This document shows positions 1 to 8,718 of a stretch of DNA of 64,000 nucleotides, piece after piece (within the stretch, counting starts at the first letter, position 1; every line of letters begins with the position of its first letter). The position numbers were made by a program, and so were the translations under genes. The stretch is from a bacterium (GTDB taxonomy: Bacteria > Bdellovibrionota > UBA1018): assembly GCA_019751945.1 (NCBI GenBank), contig JAIEMT010000018.1, forward strand, positions 31,783 through 95,782. The letters run 5' to 3'. The notes under the pieces are model-generated. The model was not told where the DNA came from and did not search any database. It was given only the letters and a program-made list of their open reading frames with translations.

Positions 1-19
1 GAGGAGACGGTTGCTTCAT
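1..19 (-). CDS. Start of a gene running off the window, probable ABC permease
   Basis: An ATG at 19-17 overlaps the TGA stop of the ABC ATPase (ATGA overlap) and is followed by five more sense codons (MKQPSP) before the window ends. A purine-rich AAGAGAG lies about nine bases upstream. Tight coupling to an ABC-2-like ATPase makes a membrane permease or accessory exporter subunit likely, but only six residues are visible, so the function is inferred from position alone. Confidence 0.5.
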
Positions 20-939
20 GTTTTGCTCTCTTTATGGAAAAGGTCTTCTAAAGAGGGGCGAATGGGGGTCACCCAAAGCACTTTAGCTTCTTCAGCTAAG
101 AGTTTTTTCAAAACAGCCGTGGTTTCTTTTTGAGAGGAAACGATTCCGCGAACCCCTCCTTCAGGAATAGCCCGAATATTTTCTAATTCAGAAATTTTCT
201 TAGCTGCGCTGAGTTCCAAGCCTGTGAAGGCGATTTCAGTTTGAATCGGGCCGTCTGAAAGGAATTTTCCGATGGGGCCGCAGCCGATGAGCCGCCCTTT
301 TTGGATCACTGCGACTTGTTCGCAAATGGCTTCCACATCGGGAATGACATGAGAGCTGAAGAAAATCGTTCGTCCTTCCGAGGCGAGACGTAGAATGAGC
401 TCGCGCATTTCTTTTCGCCCCATGGGATCCAGTCCGCTCATGGGTTCATCCAAGACAAGAAACTCGGGATCGTGCAAAAGCGCTTGTGCAATACCAATGC
501 GCTGAAGCATCCCCTTAGAATATTTTCGGAGCTCGAGTTTTCGAGCATGAGACATTCCCACTTCATTCAAAACTTTCGGTGTTCTGGCTTGGATCTGTGA
601 ACTCGTCATTCCTGAAAGGGTGCCGAAGTATTTCAGCAGACCTTCACCGGTAAGGTGGTCGTGAAAGTAAGGGCGTTCTGGCAGATAACCAATCTTTGCT
701 TTGGCCATGGGACTCACTGCATCATATCCGCCGATGCGAACCGTGCCAGACGTGGGTTGTCTCAGTCCGACAATCAATTGAATGAGAGTCGTTTTTCCTG
801 CTCCGTTAGCTCCTAAAAATCCGAATATACATCCTTTGGGTACTTCTAAAGAAACGCCGTGAAGAACTTCGACATGAGTCATCCAGAAGCCGGTACGAAA
901 AGATTGTTTTACTGATTCTACTTGGAGGATCGCGCTCAT
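16..939 (-). CDS. ABC transporter ATP-binding protein
   Basis: A 307-residue nucleotide-binding subunit of an ABC exporter. The Walker A motif GANGAGKTT lies at about residues 43-51, followed by the signature YSKGMLQR (a variant of LSGGQ), Walker B FLVLDEP and an H-loop in FFSSHV. A C-terminal extension of about 90 residues is typical of ABC-2 type (CcmA/NatA-like) ATPases. The open frame extends upstream to 1023, but the ATG at 939 gives the canonical N-terminus and leaves a 25-base gap after the upstream gene instead of an overlap. It is probably co-transcribed with the gene starting at 19, the likely permease. Substrate unknown. Confidence 0.9.
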   Translation of the reverse strand: MSAILQVESVKQSFRTGFWMTHVEVLHGVSLEVPKGCIFGFLGANGAGKTTLIQLIVGLRQPTSGTVRIGGYDAVSPMAKAKIGYLPERPYFHDHLTGEGLLKYFGTLSGMTSSQIQARTPKVLNEVGMSHARKLELRKYSKGMLQRIGIAQALLHDPEFLVLDEPMSGLDPMGRKEMRELILRLASEGRTIFFSSHVIPDVEAICEQVAVIQKGRLIGCGPIGKFLSDGPIQTEIAFTGLELSAAKKISELENIRAIPEGGVRGIVSSQKETTAVLKKLLAEEAKVLWVTPIRPSLEDLFHKESKT

Positions 940-964
940 AATTGTCTTAAGACTAATATCATTT

Positions 965-1927
965 CTATTCCATTCCCAATACTTTACGCCGGGGGGTCGT
1001 CGAGGTGACCTTTCCTTCTTCATCTAAGAAAATCTGACCTCCCCAAGGGTCTTGGTTGGGGATGCCGGTGTCGGAGCGAAACTTCTTCCAGAGCTGCTGA
1101 AGCTTTTGTTTTGAAACTTCTTCGCTTCGTGCGTAATCCGGTCGTGTGCGTAAAAAATCACGAAACTCATAGTTCAGACGAAAGAGGTATTGGCTTAAAA
1201 ACAGGGAGTTTCGTTTTTTCTCGAGTTCCTCGACAGCAGCCTCGTTCGGGGCCTGTTTCATCATGAAATTCAAGAATCGGATTCCGACTTCGTAGCGGCC
1301 ATCCGGCTTTTTCAGCCTTTCTTTCAGCTGAGAGAGATAGGGAGGCGCGTTGGCATAAGCCGCTGCCTCTTCGTACATGGCAGTAGCTTTGGGGAGATCC
1401 TGAAACTCGAAAAGGTAGAGGTAGGAAAGAACTAGGGGAATCCCCCAGCCGCCCCCCCAAAATCTTTCTCGAAAATGAGCGGGATACGTGGGCAGGACTT
1501 TTTTTCGAAAGTTATTTCCTTTTTCAAGCAGAGCCAGCGCGCCTTCGTTATCATTTTTAACGGCGGTGAGATAATTTCCACCGGTCGTATAGAGTGAATA
1601 AAACGCCGGATCCAAATCGCTAGCCGCGTCAAGGTCGTAGTAGAGAGGGGCGCGAACCCCTTTTTCAACATGCTTAATAGACGGGTCTGCAATCAGAAAT
1701 CGAAGGAGCAACCAATCGATTGCCATCGGAACATGTCCGAAGGACAGGATCTGAAAAAGACGGGGATCCCATTTTTGTACTCCATCCGGAGTTTCTTTCG
1801 CTGACGAAAGTTTTTGCAGCGTTTCTAAGCGTAAATTCAGCGAAATTCCGCTTGCCAAGAAAATCAAAGAAAAGCCTGTCAAATAAAGCTTGTATAAAAA
1901 TGATTTTGGATGGGTCGCGGATGACAC
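965..1927 (-). CDS. Membrane-anchored protein of unknown function
   Basis: A 320-residue protein starting at GTG, with one N-terminal hydrophobic segment at about residues 12-31 followed by a soluble, mostly helical region. The spacing of aromatic and alanine residues (for example AASDLDPAFYSLYTTGG and ALALLEKGNNF) resembles TPR-type helical pairs, but no family was recognised with confidence. It lies just upstream of the ABC ATPase on the same strand and is divergent from pilA. It could be an accessory factor of the ABC system or a pilus-related membrane protein; neither is proven. No strong ribosome-binding site precedes the GTG, and no ATG near the N-terminus offers an alternative. Confidence 0.75.
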   Translation of the reverse strand: MSSATHPKSFLYKLYLTGFSLIFLASGISLNLRLETLQKLSSAKETPDGVQKWDPRLFQILSFGHVPMAIDWLLLRFLIADPSIKHVEKGVRAPLYYDLDAASDLDPAFYSLYTTGGNYLTAVKNDNEGALALLEKGNNFRKKVLPTYPAHFRERFWGGGWGIPLVLSYLYLFEFQDLPKATAMYEEAAAYANAPPYLSQLKERLKKPDGRYEVGIRFLNFMMKQAPNEAAVEELEKKRNSLFLSQYLFRLNYEFRDFLRTRPDYARSEEVSKQKLQQLWKKFRSDTGIPNQDPWGGQIFLDEEGKVTSTTPRRKVLGME

Positions 1928-2034
1928 GGGTTAGAATGTTAACACTTGCCCAAAGTAAAAAAAAGCTTACACTTGAACTTAACTAGACTACTCAAAGGTT
2001 GGTCGAACGTAAAAATGGGAGAGGTCCATACACT

Positions 2035-2634
2035 ATGAATATTAAAAATAACAAAGAAGGTTTCACTCTTGTGGAACTGATGATCGTCGTAGCCATCATC
2101 GGGATTTTGGCTGCGATTGGTATCCCGCAATATTCGCGGTACCAAGCTCGCGCCCGCCAAGCTGAAAAGAATATTCAGCTTGCGAACATCTACACGGCTT
2201 TGCAGTCGTTCGTAGGAGCAAACAACACCTATACTTCGTGCTTGAACATGGCTGGCTACCAGCCGGCGGTTGGCGCAACTAACAAGATATTCTATACCGT
2301 GGGGTTCCATGCTGCTGTAGCGGGAGCGGCCCAATGCGGCGTCACCGGGGTTGGACAGCCTTGTACGCAATGGAACTACAATACTGCCGCTATTCAGAGC
2401 TGCGTTGCAGGAGCGAACACTTCCCTCTTCCTGGCTAATAACCGGGTTACGGCTGGTTTGGCGCTTCCAGTAGACGCCCAGGTGGCTGCTATCGCTGCTC
2501 CGGCAGTAACGGTAACCTCGGGAGCCTTCGTAGCTGGCGCTGCCGGGAACATCTTTCAGGGTGGAGCCAACAACTACGATTCCTGGACGATCGACAACAA
2601 CAAAGCAATGATACAAAACCTGAACGGTATCTAA
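2035..2634 (+). CDS. pilA: Type IV major pilin-like prepilin
   Basis: A 199-residue type IV prepilin. A short basic leader ends in Gly, and the prepilin peptidase site is G|FTLVELM, with the conserved Glu5 of the mature chain. The hydrophobic helix ([15 protein letters not shown]) forms the filament core. The mature part is about 190 residues, rich in Ala and Gly, with four Cys that could form two disulfides. The ATG at 2035 is preceded by GGAGAGG with 10-base spacing; the longer frame from a TTG at 1999 would bury the leader. It is divergent from the 965-1927 gene, lies next to the pilB-T-C operon, and has its own terminator. Which pilin role it has (major or minor) is inferred. Confidence 0.93.
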   Translation: MNIKNNKEGFTLVELMIVVAIIGILAAIGIPQYSRYQARARQAEKNIQLANIYTALQSFVGANNTYTSCLNMAGYQPAVGATNKIFYTVGFHAAVAGAAQCGVTGVGQPCTQWNYNTAAIQSCVAGANTSLFLANNRVTAGLALPVDAQVAAIAAPAVTVTSGAFVAGAAGNIFQGGANNYDSWTIDNNKAMIQNLNGI

Positions 2635-2660
2635 GCTTAGTTACCTGATGGTAGAATTGA

Positions 2661-2693
2661 AGCCGGGTTCCTTTCGGAACCCGGCTTTTTTTT
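2661..2693 (+). terminator. Rho-independent terminator of pilA
   Basis: A perfect 11-bp stem (AGCCGGGTTCC / GGAACCCGGCT) with a TTTC loop is followed by eight T residues. It lies 27 bases after the pilA stop. The T tract is only on the plus strand side, so it serves pilA and not the convergent activator gene. Confidence 0.95.
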
Positions 2694-2716
2694 GCTCAGA
2701 ATTTGAGTTGGGAATT

Positions 2717-3760
2717 TTAATGGTCGTTTTCAGACGAATCCGCTTCGACTCCAAGTTTTGCCAAGCGGTAGCGAATGCTTCTAAATGTAATTCCCAAAAG
2801 CTGCGCTGCTTTCTTCTTGATACCGCCAGTGTGACTTAGTGCGCTGAGTAGATAGGTTTTCTCAATATCTCCCAGAATCTGGTCCAGGTTGATGGGGCCC
2901 TTTGAAAAGTCAGGGGCTGGCAAGCGAATTTCTTTAGCTCCAGATCCTGTCTCGCCCTTCGCGCCCGACAGGCCATCGGAAAGAATGGAAGCGTTACCAC
3001 TCGATGTCAAAATGGATGGAGGCAACGACTGAAGGGTGATTTCCGTGCCATTTTCTAAGGTGGCAGCGCGCTCGATGACGTTTTCAAGTTCGCGAACATT
3101 TCCGGGCCAAGGGTAGTCTTCAAGTGCCTTCCAAGCATCTGGCTGAAGGTCTTTGACGTCCTTCTTTTGGGCTGTAGCAAATTTTTTCAGAAAGCTCTTT
3201 GCCAAGATTCGAATATCGCCTTTGCGGGAGCGCAGGGGAGGCGTTTTGATCAGAATGACGTTGAGTCGGTAATAGAGGTCTTCACGAAATTTCCCAGCCG
3301 CCACAGCTTGTTCTAGGTCGCGATTCGTCGCTGCGATAATTCGTACGTCGATGCGAATATCTTCGGTGCCCCCGACCTTTCGAACGGTTCGCTCTTGAAT
3401 AGCGCGCAACATCTTCACCTGCATTCCCAATGGAAGTTCACCGACTTCGTCTAAGAACAGGGTTCCCTGATTGGCTACTTCAAAGAGGCCGGATTTTTCT
3501 GAGATGGCTCCTGTGAAGCTGCCTTTGCGGTGACCAAACATTTCGCTTTCAATAAGATTTTCAGGGATGGCGCCGCAATTTACCGGTACGAAGGGTTTGT
3601 CCTTGAGGGGGCCCGAATCGTGAATCATTCGAGCAACGAGTTCTTTTCCGGTGCCGCTTTCACCAATGATCAAGACGTTGGTTTTTGCCGACGCCACTTT
3701 AGCAATCATTCCAAGCAGGTCTTGTATTGCTTGCGATTTACCTAAGATGTTTACACTCAT
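2717..3760 (-). CDS. pilR: Sigma-54-dependent activator lacking a receiver domain (PilR-like)
   Basis: A 347-residue bacterial enhancer-binding protein. The AAA+ sigma-54 interaction domain begins at the N-terminus: Walker A GESGTGKE at 33-40, the sigma-54 contact loop GSFTGA at 80-85 (usual form GAFTGA), and Walker B LFLDE ending at 104-105. A Fis-type helix-turn-helix occupies roughly residues 295-340. Family members encoded with pilus genes normally carry an N-terminal receiver domain and are about 450 residues long; here that domain is absent and no PilS kinase gene is seen. The ATG overlaps the pilC stop by four bases. Its targets are inferred from position, probably pilA or this operon. 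Confidence 0.88.
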   Translation of the reverse strand: MSVNILGKSQAIQDLLGMIAKVASAKTNVLIIGESGTGKELVARMIHDSGPLKDKPFVPVNCGAIPENLIESEMFGHRKGSFTGAISEKSGLFEVANQGTLFLDEVGELPLGMQVKMLRAIQERTVRKVGGTEDIRIDVRIIAATNRDLEQAVAAGKFREDLYYRLNVILIKTPPLRSRKGDIRILAKSFLKKFATAQKKDVKDLQPDAWKALEDYPWPGNVRELENVIERAATLENGTEITLQSLPPSILTSSGNASILSDGLSGAKGETGSGAKEIRLPAPDFSKGPINLDQILGDIEKTYLLSALSHTGGIKKKAAQLLGITFRSIRYRLAKLGVEADSSENDH

Positions 3761-4977
3761 TGGCCGACGCCTCCTGCCATTTTGAATACAGGGAGATACA
3801 TAGCGATCAGCATTCCGCCAACAATTCCTCCGAGGAATACCAGAAGAATGGGTTCAATCAGTTTGGTGAGACCACCGACTGTCACAGTGACTTCTTCTTC
3901 GTAAAAGTCTGCTACGCGATCAAGCATCTTATCTAAACTACCGGTCGATTCCCCGACGCTAATCATCTGCACAGCCATTCTGGGAAAAACACCCAGGGAC
4001 CCGACGACGCCGCCGAGCGTTTTTCCGGCTTCGATTTCACCACGAATCTTTCCGATGGCTGTTTCTAATACCGCGTTTTCAACCGTAGCTCGACAGATGT
4101 CGATGGCATCAATCAAGTTGATACCTGCCGTGAGTAGGGTTTGCATGGTTCTGGAAAAGCGTGCCACGCCGGCCTTTTGCATCAAGGGACCAAAGAGTGG
4201 TGACTTAAATAGAACTCGGTCTAGAACGGCTTTACCCTCCTGCGTTTTGAAGAAGCGAATGAGGAAGTACGAGGTGCCTACCATCCCCACGGTGAGATAT
4301 ACGGCGTTCGAGACAACGAAGTGAGATGCAGTGATCACAAACTTCGTTGGACCCGGGAGTTCTTGTCCGCTTCCTGCAAGCATTTCCTCGAACTTGGGAA
4401 TGACGAAGGCTAGCATCAACGTGATTACACCGATAGCAACGCTGATCACGATTGCCGGATAGATCATCGCGCTCTTCAAGAGCTTCCGAAGACGATCTTG
4501 ATCTTCGAGATAGCGGCTCAAGCGTTTGAGCATTTCCTCCATGGCTCCAGATGCTTCACCCGCTCGAACGAGAGCGATGTAGAGACGGGGAAAAACGGTG
4601 GGGTAAAGGTTCAGCGACTCCCAGAGGTAGGAGCCTTCTGAAACTTTAGAGCGAATGGCGATAATCATTTTCTTCACGGCCGGAGCACCCGCTTGTTCGG
4701 ATAGAACATCCAGAGCTTGAACGAGTGGGATACCGGCGGAGATCAAAACGTTCAGCTGTCGAGTGAAGGCGAGAAGTAATTCTAAGGAGATATTCGGTTT
4801 CCCCCCGGAGAAGAGGTCGCTTAATCCCGTATTCATCACGCCCATTTTGTCGATGCGAGTGGGTCGAACACCCTGGGAGCGTAAGGTAAGGCGAACCTCT
4901 CCATCGCTGGCTGCAGCCATCTGACCGGAGACTCTCTTCCCTTCTTTGTTTACGCCTTTGTAAAGGTAGTCAGCCAC
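3757..4977 (-). CDS. pilC: Type IV pilus inner-membrane platform protein
   Basis: A 406-residue polytopic platform protein of type IV pilus assembly (T2SSF family). Two homologous T2SSF domains occupy about residues 70-190 and 270-395. The main hydrophobic segments are near residues 170-195, 220-240 and at the C-terminus (LIEPILLVFLGGIVGGMLIA). PilC contacts the PilB and PilT motors and passes pilin into the filament. The start is GTG with AGGA six to eight bases upstream, three bases after the pilT stop. The gene order pilB-pilT-pilC-pilR is that of deltaproteobacterial pilus operons. Confidence 0.95.
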   Translation of the reverse strand: MADYLYKGVNKEGKRVSGQMAAASDGEVRLTLRSQGVRPTRIDKMGVMNTGLSDLFSGGKPNISLELLLAFTRQLNVLISAGIPLVQALDVLSEQAGAPAVKKMIIAIRSKVSEGSYLWESLNLYPTVFPRLYIALVRAGEASGAMEEMLKRLSRYLEDQDRLRKLLKSAMIYPAIVISVAIGVITLMLAFVIPKFEEMLAGSGQELPGPTKFVITASHFVVSNAVYLTVGMVGTSYFLIRFFKTQEGKAVLDRVLFKSPLFGPLMQKAGVARFSRTMQTLLTAGINLIDAIDICRATVENAVLETAIGKIRGEIEAGKTLGGVVGSLGVFPRMAVQMISVGESTGSLDKMLDRVADFYEEEVTVTVGGLTKLIEPILLVFLGGIVGGMLIAMYLPVFKMAGGVGQ

Positions 4978-4980
4978 CTA

Positions 4981-6066
4981 TCATCCTGTTCTGTCCGGCA
5001 TGATGACGAGCATCTTTTGAATTTCTTCAGGCATATGACTGTTCTCAAGCGCTTCAAGTTTCGAAATGACTCCTGAGCGAACAAGAGTCATGAGGCTTTG
5101 GTTCATGGTCACCATTCCGGTTTCCTCTTGGCCTGATTGCATGGAGGAGTAAATTTGGTGAATCTTATCGTCACGAATCAGATTGCGAATGGCCATGGTG
5201 GGAATCATCAGCTCGCAGGCCATGACTCGACGGGCTCCATTCGCCGCTGAAATCAGCATCTGAGATACGGTTGCTTGGAGGGTAAATGAAAGCACCTGTC
5301 GGACTTGCGCCTGTTGGTGGGGCGGAAAGACGTTGATAATACGGTTAATCGATTGAATGGCACCGTTGGTGTGAAGGGTAGCGAAAACCAAGTGACCGGT
5401 TTCAGCTAGAGTCAGCGCCATTTCGATGGTTTCAGGGTCGCGCAACTCACCGACTAGGATGTAGTCAGGGTCCTGACGAAGGATTCGCTTCAGCGCAGAG
5501 GCAAAGGTCTTCGTATCCATTCCCACTTCGCGTTGATTCACAATACAATTTTTGTGGGGATGCACAAACTCGATCGGGTCTTCAATGGTGACAATGTGGC
5601 CGTATTCTTCGCGGTTCAGCACGTCCAGCATGGCTGCCAGGGAAGTGGATTTTCCGCTACCGGTGGGGCCTGTTACCAGAATGAGCCCGTGAGGACGGCG
5701 AATCACTTTCTTAATGACCTGAGGCAAATTCAACGCATCGAAATCCGGAATCTGAAGCGGAATGAGGCGGAACACGCCTGCGACGTAACCTTTTTGATAG
5801 TAGAGGTTACCGCGGAAGCGGGCGACGTCTTTGATGCCGAATGAAAAGTCGAGCTCGTAGTGTTTTTCAAACTCGCTCTTTTGGAAGTCCGTCAGGACGG
5901 AGTAGCAGAGTTCCTTCGTATCTTGAGGAGAAAGGAAATCCGTTTTCACTTTCACCATCTTGCCCTGAATACGAAATTCAGGTGGAATCCCGACGCTGAT
6001 GTGTAAGTCGGATGCGTTCTGCTCGACCATCGTTTTTAGTAATGCCGGTAACCCGATCTTTGCCAC
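4981..6066 (-). CDS. pilT: Type IV pilus retraction ATPase PilT
   Basis: A 361-residue hexameric secretion-type ATPase that depolymerises the pilus and so powers retraction and twitching. It shows Walker A GPTGSGKS at 133-140, an Asp box TIEDPIEF, Walker B ILVGELRD at 203-210 and a His box TGHLVFATLHT at about 223-233. The C-terminal AIRNLIR motif (292-298) distinguishes retraction PilT from the extension motor PilB. It starts at GTG, one base after the pilB stop, so translation is probably coupled. Confidence 0.96.
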   Translation of the reverse strand: MAKIGLPALLKTMVEQNASDLHISVGIPPEFRIQGKMVKVKTDFLSPQDTKELCYSVLTDFQKSEFEKHYELDFSFGIKDVARFRGNLYYQKGYVAGVFRLIPLQIPDFDALNLPQVIKKVIRRPHGLILVTGPTGSGKSTSLAAMLDVLNREEYGHIVTIEDPIEFVHPHKNCIVNQREVGMDTKTFASALKRILRQDPDYILVGELRDPETIEMALTLAETGHLVFATLHTNGAIQSINRIINVFPPHQQAQVRQVLSFTLQATVSQMLISAANGARRVMACELMIPTMAIRNLIRDDKIHQIYSSMQSGQEETGMVTMNQSLMTLVRSGVISKLEALENSHMPEEIQKMLVIMPDRTG

Positions 6067-6067
6067 T

Positions 6068-7780
6068 TTAACCCTCCATGGTCGCTGTGAGCGCCTCTTC
6101 CAATGATGTCTTTCCTTCGGCGACCTTTGTGAGTGCCGACATTCTCAGAGTCTTCATGCCTTCTTTGACAGCCTGCTTTTTGATTTCCAGCGGGCTCTCT
6201 CCGCGTAGGACCATTTCTTTAATGGCTTGCGAAAAATCCATGACTTCATAAATAGCGATGCGCCCCTTGTAGCCAGTCATGTGGCAAGTGGCGCAACCCT
6301 TGCCTTTGACTGGCCGGAATTGCGAAATCACGTCTTGGGGAATTCCAATTTCCACAAGTTTCTCGACGGGCACTGGCGCGTCAACCTTGCAGGACTTACA
6401 AACCGTGCGAAGCAAGCGCTGAGCGATGATGGTGTTCACAGAGGCCACGACCAAGAAGGGTTCGAGTCCCATGTTCAACAAACGGGTGACGGTACTGGGC
6501 GCATCGTTGGTGTGAAGTGTGGACAGAACCAAGTGACCGGTGAGGGCAGCTTGAACGGCGACTTCAGCGGTTTCGAAGTCTCGAATTTCCCCGACCAGGA
6601 TGATGTCTGGGTCTTGGCGAAGCAAAGCTCTCAGAACGCTCGCAAAGGTGAGGCCGACATCTTTATTGATCTGACACTGATTGATTCCTTCGAGGTTGTA
6701 CTCGACCGGGTCTTCAGCGGTAGAGATGTTGTCGGTAATTTTATTGAGCTCTGCTAAGCCAGAGTAAAGCGTCGTTGTTTTACCGCTACCAGTGGGGCCC
6801 GTCACTAGCACCATTCCGTTAGGGGAGTAAAGACCGCGCTTAAAAACATCGAGCTGTTTTTGTTCGAAGCCTAGTTTCTTTAGATCGAGTTGGAGGTTCC
6901 CGGTGCTCAACATGCGAAGCACGATCTTCTCGCCGAAGAGCGTGGGCATGGAGTTAACGCGGTAATCGACTTCGCGGTTTGAAAACTTTAACTTGATACG
7001 ACCGTCTTGAGGCACCCGGGACTCGGCTAAGTCCATTCGGGACATAATCTTGAAACGCGCAACAATCGCTCGTTTCATCTGGAGGGGAATCTCGGTGACT
7101 TCTTGGAGAACACCGTCGATTCTCATTCGGACGCGAAATCTTTTTTCGTAAGGTTCGACGTGAATATCGCTGGCCATCAGTCGGATCGACTCGGAGAGAA
7201 TACCGTTCACCAGAGTGATGACAGGAGCATCTTGTTCGGTGCTGCCCGTGCTGTCGATGTCGTGAATCTGAACGAGTTCAAGTGCACCCGTGAGGCCGTC
7301 ACTGTCTTTTTTCTGTTCCTTTTTGTAGGTCTCGATTGCCTGTCCCACAACGGCAACCCCGCCAAAGTATTTGGCATAAGTCGTATCGAAAGCGGAATAG
7401 GAAGTGAGCACCGCTTCGACATTCATTTTGAGTTTGAACTTCAGATCTTCAAGAGATGAAATATAGGTCGGGTCGCAAATGGCGACCACCAATGTTCCTC
7501 GATTCGTCTGAATGGGGATAGCCTGAAGCTTTCGAACAGTATCGACAGGAATCAGCTTAATCACTTCGTTGCTGATTTCAAATTTCACTAAATTGATGCT
7601 GGGTAAACCAAACTTGTGACTCAGATAGTAAAGGAGCTTGGTTTCTGCGATTTGTTTCTTATCGATGAGATAGCGGACCAGGCTTCTCCCAGATGTTCCG
7701 ACGCCTGCAATGGCATCGTTCAACTGAGCCTGTGTAATGATCTTATCTTTAACGAGGAGATCAGCTAATTGCCGCGACAT
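6068..7780 (-). CDS. pilB: Type IV pilus extension ATPase PilB
   Basis: A 570-residue GspE-family motor that polymerises pilin. The N-terminal GspE_N/MshEN domain covers residues 1-150. The ATPase core has Walker A GPTGSGKT at 328-335, Asp box EDPVE at 356-360, Walker B ILVGEIRD and a His box TGHLVLSTLHTND at about 414-426. A tetracysteine zinc site (C461, C464, C496, C499) is intact. First gene of the pilus operon; the ATG is preceded by AGGATGGGAA. The 68 bases upstream, before the response-regulator gene, probably carry its promoter, but no clear -35/-10 pair was seen. Confidence 0.96.
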   Translation of the reverse strand: MSRQLADLLVKDKIITQAQLNDAIAGVGTSGRSLVRYLIDKKQIAETKLLYYLSHKFGLPSINLVKFEISNEVIKLIPVDTVRKLQAIPIQTNRGTLVVAICDPTYISSLEDLKFKLKMNVEAVLTSYSAFDTTYAKYFGGVAVVGQAIETYKKEQKKDSDGLTGALELVQIHDIDSTGSTEQDAPVITLVNGILSESIRLMASDIHVEPYEKRFRVRMRIDGVLQEVTEIPLQMKRAIVARFKIMSRMDLAESRVPQDGRIKLKFSNREVDYRVNSMPTLFGEKIVLRMLSTGNLQLDLKKLGFEQKQLDVFKRGLYSPNGMVLVTGPTGSGKTTTLYSGLAELNKITDNISTAEDPVEYNLEGINQCQINKDVGLTFASVLRALLRQDPDIILVGEIRDFETAEVAVQAALTGHLVLSTLHTNDAPSTVTRLLNMGLEPFLVVASVNTIIAQRLLRTVCKSCKVDAPVPVEKLVEIGIPQDVISQFRPVKGKGCATCHMTGYKGRIAIYEVMDFSQAIKEMVLRGESPLEIKKQAVKEGMKTLRMSALTKVAEGKTSLEEALTATMEG

Positions 7781-7848
7781 TTCCCATCCTTGGGTCTGTT
7801 TTTAAACGCAGAGTCTATAAAATATTTTGAGTGAAGTGACAAATATTG

Positions 7849-8553
7849 TCAAGGAACGGAGAACCGGTAGCCGGCGCCCTTTACCGACTCGATGTATGCA
7901 GCAGCAGCGGGGCCTAGTTTCTTTCTCAGGCTCGAAATATGAGAGTCCACGGTCCTGTCAAAAACCGAACTCCCGTCGCCACCCCAGGCCGCTTCTAGAA
8001 TCTGATCTCGGGAAAGCACCCGGCCTTCATTTTTAATCAACAGGCGAAGAATTTTGAATTCGCGGGGAGTGATCTGAACTTCCTTTTCTCCTGCATCCGA
8101 AACTACTATCACGGATTGGGAATCGAAGTTGATCTGGAGCGAACCTTTCACCACGCTGCCTTCGGTTGACGCATCGTTCGATTCTTTGCTTTTTTTAATT
8201 TTGGATTCCACTCGCGCCTGAAGTTCTAAAGGATGAAATGGCTTCACGATAAAGTCGTCAGCGCCGAGTGAAAATGCAGTCACTTTATGAGCGACATCGG
8301 TTTCGCCGGTAAGCAGGATGATCGGGAGTTTCTGGGTTTTTTCGTTTTTCTTCAGTTCCGAACAAAGTTCTAAGCCGTTCTGATCGGGCAAACCGATGTC
8401 CAAAATGATGAGTGAGAAATCGAACTTTGGAATCAGGGCCAGCGCTTCTTTTGCGCTCGCCGCGGTCGTGACCTTGTAACCAGGAATACTAAAAGTCTTC
8501 TTTACGAGGGCCTGAAAAACCGGGCTGTCCTCGACCAACAGGATATGGTTCAT
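7849..8553 (-). CDS. OmpR-family response regulator
   Basis: A 234-residue two-domain transcription regulator. The receiver domain has the acidic residues E8 and D9, phospho-acceptor D52, T82 and K104, all in the expected places. A winged-helix DNA-binding domain (EVQITPREFKIL and RTVDSHISSLRKKLG) fills about residues 135-232. No histidine kinase gene adjoins it, so it is an orphan here. There is no recognisable ribosome-binding site before the ATG, and TATAGT lies just upstream, which would fit a leaderless mRNA, though this is weak. It lies upstream of pilB on the same strand and is divergent from another receiver gene. Confidence 0.93.
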   Translation of the reverse strand: MNHILLVEDSPVFQALVKKTFSIPGYKVTTAASAKEALALIPKFDFSLIILDIGLPDQNGLELCSELKKNEKTQKLPIILLTGETDVAHKVTAFSLGADDFIVKPFHPLELQARVESKIKKSKESNDASTEGSVVKGSLQINFDSQSVIVVSDAGEKEVQITPREFKILRLLIKNEGRVLSRDQILEAAWGGDGSSVFDRTVDSHISSLRKKLGPAAAAYIESVKGAGYRFSVP

Positions 8554-8620
8554 CTATACACTATATCGGTTTAATAATGGGGTGCTTTAAGACGTAATTC
8601 CTCAATGATTTCAACGGCTA

Positions 8621-8638
8621 GTTTAAGGAACCTTAAAC
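8621..8638. promoter_or_regulatory. Palindromic operator candidate between two regulator genes
   Basis: GTTTAAGGAACCTTAAAC has perfect 8-base arms around an AA centre. It lies in the 165-base divergent gap between the OmpR-type regulator and the single-domain receiver, 68 and 81 bases from their starts. The dyad suggests a homodimeric regulator site; no protein has been assigned. Confidence 0.5.
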
Positions 8639-8718
8639 CAGGGTCCATCTATCCCCAACATCCATCGGCGATACTGAAAGTGTCAGAATCGAACAACGTA
8701 GAACGTAGGAGGTAGATT

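Noticed and set aside
1939..2616. 225-codon minus-strand open frame over pilA
   Set aside because: Shadow of pilA; the prepilin motifs on the plus strand are unambiguous.
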